From: Potentilla sterilis
Lineage: Eukaryota; Streptophyta; Magnoliopsida; Rosales; Rosaceae
Reading direction: 5' to 3'
Assembly: GCA_963682095.1 (NCBI GenBank)
Contig: OY821754.1
Span: 22,536,853-22,600,852 of the forward strand
Length of the DNA stretch: 64,000 nt
Every line of letters begins with the position of its first letter. The first letter of the stretch is position 1. Below, in pieces: positions 46,742 to 57,740 of this stretch. The notes beneath the pieces were generated by a model. That model was not told the origin of the DNA. It made no database searches and worked only from the letters and a program-made list of their open reading frames with translations. The position numbers and the translations under genes are program-made.

Positions 46742-48600
46742 ACTACCCCACACTTATCCTTTGCTAGTCCCTTAGCAAACTAAATTAAACTAGACTCTAA
46801 ACAAACTATTTCCCCTAACAATTTGTCTCAGGCTCGTATGTACACATAGCTTTCAAGTTAATGCATGAGAATGCTAAGCACGAAAATTCCAAGTTTCATG
46901 AACATGTAACATCAATAAGAACATATAAGAACAAAAGTAAGCATGTAGACATGTTAAGCTAATTCAATCCTCCTCACTAGGCATACTCTCTTCTTTTCAC
47001 TCGAAACATGGCATTTACTCATAAGTATATGCAAGCGAAAGATAATGAATTACAAAAAGTGACTTGCATATATCAAAGAAACGAAAGCACTTTGTGAATT
47101 GAATTTTGAAAGAAAAACCTCATGTGATAACTATATGCACCATTGAACCAAAACCATATGCTTACTCTTGAGATAATCTCCACAAATCAAATTTAACCAT
47201 CTTAAGAATCATGAAAAAGATCAATAAAAGGGTTGTAATGGGGCTAGGCTAAGAGGTATTCGATATTTGGATAAGGAGGCTCAAAACGTTACCGTGGCCT
47301 TTGGCAAAGCTCAAATCTCCTTATGTCTTCTCGCCAAGGGTCAAATTTCATCTTGTTGGACCCATACTTCATTCTTTACTTCCCCACAACAAAGTGAATA
47401 TGAACAAAGGTCAAAATATAACAATAGTAGACCTTCACATATGAACAAAACTCCAAATTCACAACACTTTTCAAGACTAGACTTAGCAATTTTCTTTTGA
47501 AACCGTGCCTACACTTTTTCTTTTATTTCGGACTTGAGTTTTCTTTTTCTTCTTTTCTGTCCGATTTCAATTTTTCTTCTTTTGTTTTCTCATAGGCAAG
47601 GCTCACATACAATTTTTCACAATTTTCTAGCTAAGTCTACCCCACACTTGTTCTTCTTCATCACTTCACGCAAAAACTCCTTCGAGAATCAAGCTTTGCC
47701 GACACACAATGGTCAAGACATCACTATACTAAGCTCATGGAAAGTGTTTAAGGGTGATGAAAGAAAAGGCTAATCGTAGGCTCAAAGGGGGTTTACTAAG
47801 GTGTCCCACGACGGGCTCCAATAGGGCTCATGCTTTATTTGGCTTTGGTGGTAAACCTAAAAGATCTTTTCAATCACATTCAAAATCAAGGTATTTTATG
47901 ATATAAACGTTTCGAAAATCAACAAGAGTAAGTTCTAGCATACTAGAGTTCATTAAAAAGCTATGGCACATAGTCATCGAATAGTTAAAGAATTATGAGG
48001 TTTCATGCTTCCTACGAATCTATCGCATTTTATCTTTTTATCGCTCAAGAAGAAAGCAATTTGGCTCTAAAGCTCACATAGGTTATAATAGAAACAAACT
48101 AGCTAAAACATGCATGCTTAGTTAATCAACAAGTCCTACATGTTCCTACCAATGCACATAATCCATGAAACTTACAATTTTAATTGTATGCACAACTATC
48201 ATCTATGTATGCAAAGAGGAGAAAAACATCATTGACATATTAGGGGCATCCTAAGACTCGAAACAAACAAATTAAACACTCTATTTTTGTGGAACAATTT
48301 TCTGAATTTTCTTTTCTAAACTAAGCACACAAAAAGCAAAAACAAAAACGGAACATGCTATCCCACCCCACACTTAGAAAATTACATTGTCCTCAATGTA
48401 AGCACATAACTATACCAACGAATTTCCTAAGCATGCAATAGTCTAACATATACCAACATATCATCACAAATCAAAGAAAAAGAGAAGGTTAAGAAATTTC
48501 AAACTCTCGGTGATGGCTCCTTCACTTTTCTTTGATCGAATTGGGTTGCCTCTCAAGTAGCGCTTTATGTTTATAGTCCATAGCCTAGACTTTTCATCGT
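46742..48600 (-). other. Athila 3' non-coding region with polypurine tract
   Basis: Between the end of pol and the 3' LTR there is about 1.85 kb without a convincing ORF. The polypurine tract abuts the LTR (46757-46742, - strand AAGTGTGGGGTAGT). The same AAGTGTGGGGT core occurs a second time at 48375-48365 (AAGTGTGGGGTGGGA). No env-like gene is visible, which is common in Athila copies. Confidence 0.75.
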
Positions 48601-48696
48601 GTGTTGCATGTGTTCATCTCGCTCCAAAGTAGTTCAAATCGGCACGAAGAAGTTCAAGAAGTAGCTCATTGCATGTCATATCCGTGTCGACTCTGT

Positions 48697-51600
48697 TTAG
48701 CGTGTCCGAGTCGTGCAGCGTGTCCATCGTGTCCAGAGGCGTATCTGCATTGTATCCGGCCTCTTGTGTGAGCTCATCAATCCTGCCGACAATGGCAGGT
48801 CCGGCAAGAGGTGGAGGTGCGGCTGGAGATGGAGGCTGATGCTCGGCAACAAGGTTTGTGTCCGGCAAAACTTCCCGGGAAAAAGTCTAAGGCGAGAATG
48901 AAATAGAAGCACATGTTGCCCAACTTCAAACTTCTTACCACGGATCATCTTGTTATGGTAGGCACGTGTCTTCTCCTTGTAAATCCATGCGGCATCATAG
49001 GCTTCATTTCGGATTTCTTCAAGTTCATTGAGTTGAAGCTTTCTATGAAGACCGGCATCATCAATGTTCATGTTGAAGGCCTTGATTGCCCACCATGCCT
49101 TGTGTTCTAGCTCAACCGATAAGTGACATGCTTTACCATAAACTAACCGAAAAGGAGACATACCTATCGGTGTCTTGTACGCAGTCCTATAAGCCCACAA
49201 AGCATCATCGAGACGATCACTCCAATCCTTCCTTGAAGGTCCAACGGTTTTCTCAAGTATTTGCTTGATCTCTCGATTACTTACCTCGGCCATGCCACTC
49301 GTTTGGGGATGATAAGGTGTAGAAACTTTATGAGTGACTCCATACTTCCTCAATAAGGCTTCAATGGTGCGGTTACAAAAATGGGATCCTCCATCGCTAA
49401 TCAAGACTCTTGGAACTCCAAAACGTGAAAAGATGTTGGTCTTGAGAAACTTGGCTACCACCTTGGCATCATTGGTGCGTGTAGCCCTTGCTTCGATCCA
49501 CTTTGACACATAATCAACCGCAAGCAATATGTAGAGAAAGCCCTTACTCGAAGGAAACGGTCTCATGAAGTCAATACCCCATAAATCGAAAATTTCAACC
49601 TCAATGATAGGCGTGAGCGACATTTGATCTCTAGCTCCAATGTTCCCCATTCTTTGGCATCTATCACATGCTTTGCAAAACATGAATGCATCTTTGAAAA
49701 TCGTAGGCCAAAAGAAACCACAAGTGAGTACCTTCAATGCCGTTTTCCTTGGTCCAAAATGCCCACCACAAGCCTCGCTATGACAAAAAGCAAGGATGGA
49801 GCGATGCTCATTCTCCGGCACACATCTTTGAATAACTTGATCACCACATTGCTTCCATAAGTACGGATCATCCCACAAGAAGTGTCGAGCTTGCTTCCTT
49901 ATCCTCTGTTGTTGGTGGCTCGGCAACTCTTTGGGAAATCGGTTTGTAGCAAGAAAATTTGCAATGTCGGCATACCAAGGCTCATGTACTTCAAGTCGAA
50001 AAAGTTGCTCATCCGGAAATGTTTCACATAGGGGCAGCCGATCCTCTTCCTTCACAAGTCTACTCAAATGATCGGCTACAACATTCTCAACTCCTTTCTT
50101 GTCTTTAATCTCCATGTCGAACTTTTGAAGCAAAAGAATCCATCGAATGAGCCTCGGCTTAGCATCTTTCTTTGTCATAAGATATCTCAAAGCGGCATGA
50201 TCACTATAAACAATAACTTTGGAATTCAAAAGATATGATCGAAACTTTTCCAAAGCAAAGATTACCGCTAAGAGTTCTTTCTCCGTTGTTGTGTAGTTGA
50301 GTTGAGCATCGTTGAGAGTCCTTGAAGCATAGTAAATGGCGCATGGCTTCTTATCAATTCGTTGTCCAAGTACCGCTCCAAGTGCATAATCACTAGCATC
50401 ACACATCAACTCAAATGGCTCGTCCCAATTAGGGGACACTAGGATCGGCGCCGTACAAAGTAACTCCTTCAATCGGCAAAAACTTACCTCACATGCCTCC
50501 GACCACTCAAACGTCACCTCCTTTTGTAACAAGTTGCTCAATGGCTTGGCAATTGAAGAGAAGTCCTTGATAAATCGTCGATAGAACCCCTCATGGCCAA
50601 GAAAACTTCTCACATCCTTCACACACCTAGGGCTCGGCAATGCTTGTATGAGCTCCACTTTGGCTTTGTCAACTTCTAAGCCTCTTGCCGAAATAATGTG
50701 CCCTAGAACAATACCTTGCGTGACCATGAAGTGACACTTCTCCCAATTGAGCACAAGATTTGTCTCTACACACCTCTCAAGTATCTTCTCCAAGTTTCCC
50801 AAACATGCATCGAAGGTGCCTCCATACACACTAAAGTCATCCATAAACGTACACTTCGATAATGTCTTCAATAAAATCCGAGAAGATAGCATACATACAT
50901 CTTTGAAAAGTGCCGGGTGCGTTGCATGGTCCGAATGGCATCCGCCGATAAGCAAACGTGACAAATGGACAAGTAAAAGTGGTCTTCTCTTGATCATCCG
51001 AGTGTATCATAATTTGATTGTAGCCACTATAACCATCAAGAAAACAATAGAACGAATGGCCGGCTAATCTCTCTAGCATTTGGTCCATAAACGGCAAAGG
51101 CATGTGATCCTTCCTCGTTGTAGCGTTGAGCTTCCTATAGTCGATGCACATCCGATGACCGGTTACAAGTCTTTGTGGCACAAGCTCATTCTTTTCATTC
51201 TTGACAACCGTTACACCACTCTTCTTCGGCACTACTTGCACGGGAGATATCCACTTACTATCCGAAATTGGGTAGATCACCCCACAATCAAGCAACTTGA
51301 TAATTTCTTCTTTCACAACTTCCATCATGGGAGGGTGAAGTCGACGTTGAGCTTCTTTTGTCGTCTTAGCTCCTTCTTCTAATAAGATGCGATGAACACA
51401 AGTAGTAGGGCTTATTCCCTTGATATCCGCTAAGGTCTAACCTATGGCGGTCTTGTACTTCTTAAGCACACGTATCAAATCAACCTCTTGCTTCTCACTA
51501 AGCATTGAAGACACAATAACCGGTAGTGTATCTTCTTCTCCAAGATAAACATACTTCAAGTGACTAGGGAGTTCTTTAAGTTCTAACTTTGGGGCCTCTT

Positions 51601-53128
51601 CCACACTTGGTCGAAATTTGGTTGTGGCACTTGGAATTGACAAGAACGAGTGCTTTGTGTAGATGGGAGTGGCGTCGAGTTCGGCAACCACCTCTGTAAG
51701 ATTCGGCATCATAGTGTAAGGCTCGGCATCTCTTTGTTCGGCAATGCTTGGCTCGGCCTCATTCATCACTCGTTCTCCCTTCTTGTCAAATCCGACTTCT
51801 TGCTCAATCGCTAATTGCTATGCGTCGAGCGAGGTCGACATAACTTGCTCGACCTCCTCCAAAACATCAATGGTACAACCCTCCTTCAAATCAACATTGG
51901 AGAATTTCATGGCATCAAACACATTGAACTTTATTACCTCACCATCAAACTCCATAGTTAGGTTGCCCTCGGCCACATCTATCTTTGTGCGCGCGGTCCT
52001 CATAAATGGTCTCCCTAGTAGCAATTGAGTGTTATTGACCGGCGAATCCTCCATCTCAACCACATAGAAATCGGCAGGGAAAATCAATTGGTTGACTTGT
52101 ACCAACACATCCTCCACATAACCCTCCGGATACTTACTTGAGCGATCCGCAAGTTGAATGATGACATTATCCTTCTTGAGAGGCCCTATACTCAACGTTT
52201 GATACACATTGAGTGGCATGACATTGATCGATGCTCCCAAATCCAACATCACATCCTCAAAACGAGTGTTGCCTATCACACAAGGCACATTGAAGCTTCC
52301 CGGATCCTTCATCTTTGGTGGCAACTTCCTTTGAATTACGGCCGATACCGTCTCGCTCATAGTCACCACATGAGTCTCCCTAGTATGCCTTCTAGCCGTG
52401 CAAAGCTCCTTCAAAAACTTAGCATACTTCGGTACTTGCTTAATGCACTCCAACAAAGGAATGTTGACTTGCACTTTCCGGAAAATCTCCAACACCTCCT
52501 CGTCGGACTTATCCTTCTTCGTTCTAGCAAAGCGAGAAGGGAATGGAATGCTTGATGTCGGCACCCCTCCTTTGCTTGCTTGGCTTGGCACTAACTCATT
52601 CTTTGATGTTGCGGGATCATACTCAAGTTCATTGCGCAGCCCCTTATCCTTATTGTTGCCGGCGTCTCTAATCTTCTCGGCATTCTTGCCCTTCTTGGCA
52701 GCAGCCCTGCCGGTTGCCCTATCACTCTCGGCAGAATGGTCCTTGGCTGCAGCATTTTTGCCGGCTGCAGCCCCTTCGTTCCCCTCAACATGGCTGCCGG
52801 CAATTGCAGGTCCGGCAGCCATCTCTTCTTCCTCAATATCATCGAAAGTTACTCGCTTCTTCTTTGGAATTGATGGAGGGAACAACTCTCTTCCACTACG
52901 AGTTTGAATCACTTTGGCTTGCTCGTTCCTTGGATTGGGAATCGTATTGCTTGGCAACTTCCCTTGCTCATTAAATCTTCCCATAAAGTCTACAACTTGG
53001 CCCATTTGAGTCTTGAGCTCACCAATGTCCTTTTGATGATTTTGTTGCCCCGCGAGCAATGCTTGAGTAGCACTTGACAAAGATTGGAGCAAAGCATCAT
53101 AATTGGAATTGCTCGGTGCGGCTTGGCC
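48697..53128 (-). pseudogene. Athila pol (protease, reverse transcriptase, RNase H, integrase), broken
   Basis: Domains in - strand order: aspartic protease (DLGAS at 52243-52229); reverse transcriptase from PVQVVPKKSG through KLNATTRKDHMPLPF to FMDD (50847-50836); RNase H (CDASDYALGAVLGQ, TTTEKELLAVIFALEKFRSY, YSDHAALRYL); and integrase with HHCC zinc site (FCKACDRCQRMG) and DDE words (GIDFMRPFP, ISDGGSHFCN, YHPQTSGMAEVSNREIK). Breaks: TAG at 51818-51820; TAG at 51437-51439 (Trp codon expected); about four extra bases just before FMDD (about 50848-50856), shifting the frame; and loss of the usual C-terminal part after LFPGK (about 48880). It is separated from gag by two TAA codons. Confidence 0.9.
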
Positions 53129-53143
53129 TTAGCTCGGCCCTCC

Positions 53144-54457
53144 TTATTGTGGCACGGCTTGGTGAGTGTTCGGCATGGCATTGTAGTTGCCAAGGTTCGG
53201 TTGAAACGGCTGCCGAGGCACAAAGGGTGCCCTCGGCGCATATAGTGCTCCTCCCTCTCTTGGTTGCATAGGTGCCCTAAGCACATTGTCATTATTCGCC
53301 CATCGAAAGTTTGGATGATCATTGAACCTCGGATTGAAATTCCCAAACCGTTGGCCTCCTTGAAAACCAATAGCATTGCACTCCTCTACTCCCTCATTGA
53401 CTCCAAATTGAGGACATTGTTCGGTCTCATGGCTCTCGGTGCAAATTCCACAAACACTAGCACGCTTCTTCATCAAATTACTCACCAAGTCGGTAAGCTT
53501 GTCCACTTTCTCCTCTAACTTTGAGCTCGAAGACGTCTCATGCACTTTCTCATTCCTTGGCACATTGCCTCGTGCCATGCCAAATTGTTGGTTGTTCAAT
53601 GCACGAACTTCCAACAAACTTCTTGCCGCACCGGCATTTAACTCCAAAAAGCTACCTCCCGCGGCCGAGTCAAGAAACTCTCTCTCCAAGACACGCAATC
53701 CCTTATAGAAATATTGCAACAAGAGCCCATCGCTAATGCCATGCGATTGACACAAAGAAACTAGGGACTTGAACCTCTTGTAGTAGTCGAAGAAAGTTTC
53801 ATCTCCGGCTTGCTTCACACTAGTAATTTGCTTCCTCAGATCAGTGATACGTGACGCAGGAAAGTACTTGAGCAAGAACTCATCCATCATAGAACTCCAC
53901 GAAACGATGCGACCACTAGGCACCTCAAACAACCACTCCTTTGCTTGATCTTCTAATGAGAACGGAAATGTCTTCATTTTGAAGTGTTGCAAATCGGTCC
54001 CTCTTGGACACATAGACTCCGTGGTGAAGTTAAACCACTGTAGATGCTTGTTAGGGTCCTCACTAGGCATCCCATAAAACGATTTCAGCTTATGGAGGAA
54101 TCCACTCCTCAATTCAATTTCTCCCGTCTTGTCAGCTTCCAAGGGAGGATAAGTGATATTAGAAGGAGCAACACCAGCTCCAGCAACATGACCATTCTGT
54201 GATCGAATTGAAGCCATTATCTCTTCTTCTTCCTCTGATTCGGCAAAGGCCTCAAACTCTGGATTTCCAAGATCACACGACGACGAAACAAAAGATGGGG
54301 AGCTCGGCAAAGAATCAGAAACGGACGGCAATGATGATACTGATGAACTGGTTGGTGACGATGGCGGTAATGGCACAAAACGAGCAATAGCGAGTTCTTG
54401 ATCTAAACGTTGCAAACGGCCTTGAAGATCTCTTGTCCAAATATTAGATTCGGACAT
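53144..54457 (-). CDS. Athila gag
   Basis: An open frame of 437 residues. The N-terminal 70 residues are Ser/Pro-rich. The retrotransposon gag core (about residues 110-280) has FLHKLKSFYGMPSEDPNKHL, FPFSLEDQAKEWL, FLLKYFPASRI, ETFFDYYKRFKSLVSLCQSHG and FYKGL. A CCHC-like knuckle follows (CGICTESHETEQCPQFG, about 335). It packages element RNA in cytoplasmic particles. The frame ends at TAA 53144-53146; another TAA follows in frame at 53129-53131. In related elements gag and pol form one frame, so these TAAs (probably from CAA codons) are likely lesions, though a start for pol downstream cannot be excluded. Confidence 0.85.
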   Translation of the reverse strand: MSESNIWTRDLQGRLQRLDQELAIARFVPLPPSSPTSSSVSSLPSVSDSLPSSPSFVSSSCDLGNPEFEAFAESEEEEEIMASIRSQNGHVAGAGVAPSNITYPPLEADKTGEIELRSGFLHKLKSFYGMPSEDPNKHLQWFNFTTESMCPRGTDLQHFKMKTFPFSLEDQAKEWLFEVPSGRIVSWSSMMDEFLLKYFPASRITDLRKQITSVKQAGDETFFDYYKRFKSLVSLCQSHGISDGLLLQYFYKGLRVLEREFLDSAAGGSFLELNAGAARSLLEVRALNNQQFGMARGNVPRNEKVHETSSSSKLEEKVDKLTDLVSNLMKKRASVCGICTESHETEQCPQFGVNEGVEECNAIGFQGGQRFGNFNPRFNDHPNFRWANNDNVLRAPMQPREGGALYAPRAPFVPRQPFQPNLGNYNAMPNTHQAVPQ

Positions 54458-54460
54458 GCA

Positions 54461-55577
54461 TTATTTCTGAAATTTGCAACATTTAAACAAGTTAAAACAT
54501 CGTAAAGAAATAGAAAGCAAGAATATACATCATTACAAGCCACGACATTGGCGATTACAATAATCTTTCAAACAATGTCACAAAAACACATTCGGCAAAC
54601 CACAAAATAACACTCGGCAAAGCACAAATACATTCGGCAGTAAGAGATCAAAATTTGGAACGTTCATGATCATGTAATCGCTAAGTCTAATTTCTTTTAA
54701 ATTTGTTCTAACTCTCGAAGTACGTGGAGCAGAGGAGATAACGGTGCAATGGACTGATACAGCCCCCGGTAGTATCATGCTTAACCCGATATACCTCAAG
54801 AGTTTGAACCACACAACATGTTTTATCTTCGAAGAAAATAGTTCACATATGTCAAGTTATGTTCTAGCGTCTAAAGTGAGGTGATGCTTCGGCACAAGCT
54901 GCCGACTAGGTCGTGCGGATTTCACGTTTCAAAGGTTATTAAAATCACGGAGGGCGAACCCCCTACAGGAACCAGGCATGACTCGTTGTTGGACACCACG
55001 GAGGGCGAACCCCCTATCGACTCACTCACCGAGAATGAACATCAGTCTGTGGGCCTTGAGATCCAGTTAAACAAACCTGAGAACCATATCTATGATAATA
55101 ATTTCCCCATACTTTGTAAAACAAACACGGATCCCTAGCATTCTACAAGTGTTGATTAAAACCGCCCTCAACCTCATAGAAGTAATACTATTGCCGAAAA
55201 GACGCTTATATGCGTGGAGGGGAAGTATCCCGCGTTTCCCAATCTATATAGAAACGGTCTCCGACATAGCACCATTCACATGAAGGGTTTTGGTTATGAT
55301 CAACAAAAGTGGCTTCACCTACATGTTACACTTTAGAAACTACAATAAACTCAAACATACACAACACTATCAACTCCCTAGAAATTAAACTAAGTGATTA
55401 CCAACATACATCAATATACATCATGCAACTTCCGAAATTTAAACTCTACATGCCGAAGCATATTTCTACTTTACAAAATCCCAAAATAAAATTAAAATTA
55501 CAACTTTACAAATTCACAACAAAAATTTCCAGCAACATTATATACACAACAAATTCATAAAACAAGCTTTTATAATC
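54461..55577 (-). other. Athila 5' leader
   Basis: Non-coding leader between the primer-binding site and gag. It holds one exact 20-base direct repeat (54946-54965 and 54997-55016). Short ORFs in it look meaningless. Confidence 0.7.
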
Positions 55578-55597
55578 CCTGGCAACGGCGCAAAAAA
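55578..55597 (-). other. Athila primer-binding site (tRNA-Asp type)
   Basis: Next to the inner edge of the 5' LTR the - strand reads TTTGCGCCGTTGCCAGGG, matching the complement of the tRNA-Asp 3' end (TGGCGCCGTTGCCGGGGA) at all but two positions. This is the usual primer for Athila-type elements. Confidence 0.85.
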
Positions 55598-55598
55598 T

Positions 55599-57740
55599 TG
55601 ATGAGTCGCCGAAGCGAGCATCAAGCAATAATAACCCTACAATCGTTAGTAGTATAGACATAAGTAGGGATCGTTCTAGGCCGGGGATTAAGGGTACCTG
55701 AAATATGAAATTGTTAGACAAAAATATATACATATATACATTGAAACGTCACAATGGGGGATTTATATGGATCGGCAACTTATTGCCTTCTAATGCTAGA
55801 CACGAAAATAAAAGCTGAAAATAAATTCTAGACTACTATTTACAAGTTTGATCATCATCTCTCACGCATCACATAGCACAAAACACACAATTCACATACA
55901 AGAATTCATGCAAGACTCGGCAATTTAGTTCAAGTTTCTTAGACTCTATTCAATTCCAATTTCAATTAGAGCCTCAACGGTCATCTAATCACTAGACTCT
56001 CTCTTAAGTATTTTAGAAAACACTCAACATCGAATCCTAAAATTATACTAATCATGTTTGAAAACACTCAACGTCGAAGACAAACACAAGAGTAATTACG
56101 CACAAGAGTCTATAAATTGGAGACATATCTTTAGGTATGGCGTCACTCATCCTATCAACATGCAAGTTCCATGAATTAAGTAACCTTGATTTTAACAACC
56201 TAGAATTCAGTTCGATCGATGCCTAACTCAATCTCAAGTTATTAAGTTGGATGAAATCGCAACCTACACAAGTGCCATGGCCTTGGCATCATGTAAACAT
56301 TGATTTTTATGCACGAATTCATGAAACTAATCGAATAAAAACTAAAAATACATGAACATGCTACGGCCCTAATCTAACATACGAATTCAAGCATGCAATT
56401 GTTTGTAAAATTCATCACATAAATTCCAATAAAAATTGCAACTCATGTTCATCATACAAAACCAAACAAAAACAAAGTATTTTTATAACAACAATTGTGA
56501 CTAAACCAAGAATAAAAATACAAGTCATAGGGATGGATCACACTTTAGAAACCTTGGAGAGTTTCGTCTTGGTGTGGTGAATGAGGCTCGGCAGTGGCTG
56601 AGATAGGTGTGGAATCGATGGTGAATGGTGGTGGAATCGGTGGACTTGTGTTTTTAGGGTTTCGGTTTAGAACTTTGGTAAAGAGTTTGGCAAAGTTTCG
56701 GCTAGTGTTTTGCAAAAGATGAGATGATTTTCAGAATGAAAAAGTGGGGTTATATATAGAGGAGAGGGGCTGCCGGCTGCCCTATTACAAAAGGTAATCA
56801 GAAAACCAATTGGGAAAAGGATTTGAAACCTTCCTTTCATAGTTCAATTAGGTTTTCTTTTTCTGAATTTTTCTTCAAGGCTTGGGCTTCACATCTTCAT
56901 GGACTTCTTGTATAGGCTTTGGACTCCATTTGAAAGGTCTTGATCCATCGAAAATGCCCCAAACCGGCAGTTCTTCATTTTGGCACAAATCTGCCTATTC
57001 CGGCAGCTTCTCCTAGTTTGACTAGGAGAACTTCTTTCTTCATATTTTTCTTCAATGCCATGGCTAGGTGTCATTCTTCTTCCTTCCTTAAGCTTGGACC
57101 ATCTTCACATATGCATTTGTACACCATTTGGTCCATAGAAAACAAAATTTACAAAAAGGAGGCAGTAGCATCCTGGAATCGGCAGATTTGATGTTGATGT
57201 AGTAACTCCGACATATCTCCCTCCTCGGAGCTCCGATTGATGCGATTCCAAGTCTCATATAAACTAGACACATATGGCTACCTCCATATAAAACAGTTCG
57301 GTCAAATTCCTTATGAGTCGACGGGAATGATTTTTAGAAGTTGGATCAAAGTCCCAGGAAAATCCAAGAAGCCCCTGGATTGGAATGCTCGGACTGCAGT
57401 TTTGCAGCCAACTTTTGGGTGACTTCACGAACTCCGATTGATCTGAAATTTTAACACAACTTTCCTCAGCATGTGAATATTAAGCACACCAAATTTCATA
57501 GAATTTGGACAAGGATAGATCGCACTTTCACTCATCTCAAAATCGCGAAAAAGACATATTTTACACTATTTTTCAGATTTCTCAAACTTAGTCATTTTTC
57601 GGATTCTTAACCATTTTTCACCAAACTCTACCAAATTAACACTAAACTATATTATGACTCTATCTTAGACAAATAAGAGTTAAACAAAGCATAAACGAAG
57701 GCATAAGCATATAATATCATCGCACATTGTGCTCCTATCA
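55599..57740 (-). repeat. Athila 5' LTR (intact)
   Basis: 2,142 bp, nearly identical to the interrupted 3' LTR. It is unusually long, as in other Athila elements. It preserves the E3 empty site. Immediately outside is the TSD TGTGT (57741-57745). Confidence 0.96.

Larger units (their letters stand above)
34514..57740 (-). mobile_element. Athila-type Ty3/gypsy LTR retrotransposon inserted in E1, itself carrying E3
   Basis: Flanked by TSD TGTGT (34509-34513, 57741-57745) within the last exon of the E1 transposase. Without E3 it is about 13.1 kb. LTRs are about 2.14 kb and begin TGATGAG / end CCTATCA in + strand reading. The - strand primer-binding site next to the 5' LTR (55597-55578) reads TTTGCGCCGTTGCCAGGG, close to the tRNA-Asp site used by Athila elements. 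Gag (54457-53144) and pol (53128-48697, broken) follow, then a long 3' non-coding region and a polypurine tract (46757-46742). No env-like ORF was found. I count about 24 substitutions and one 2-bp indel between the LTRs (about 1.1%), so this insertion is recent, of the order of a few hundred thousand years under commonly used rates. Confidence 0.96.

Noticed and set aside
48614..48868. 84-codon - strand ORF after Athila pol
   Set aside because: Overlaps the out-of-frame end of pol; Pro/Asp/Thr-rich without env-like features or a membrane segment.
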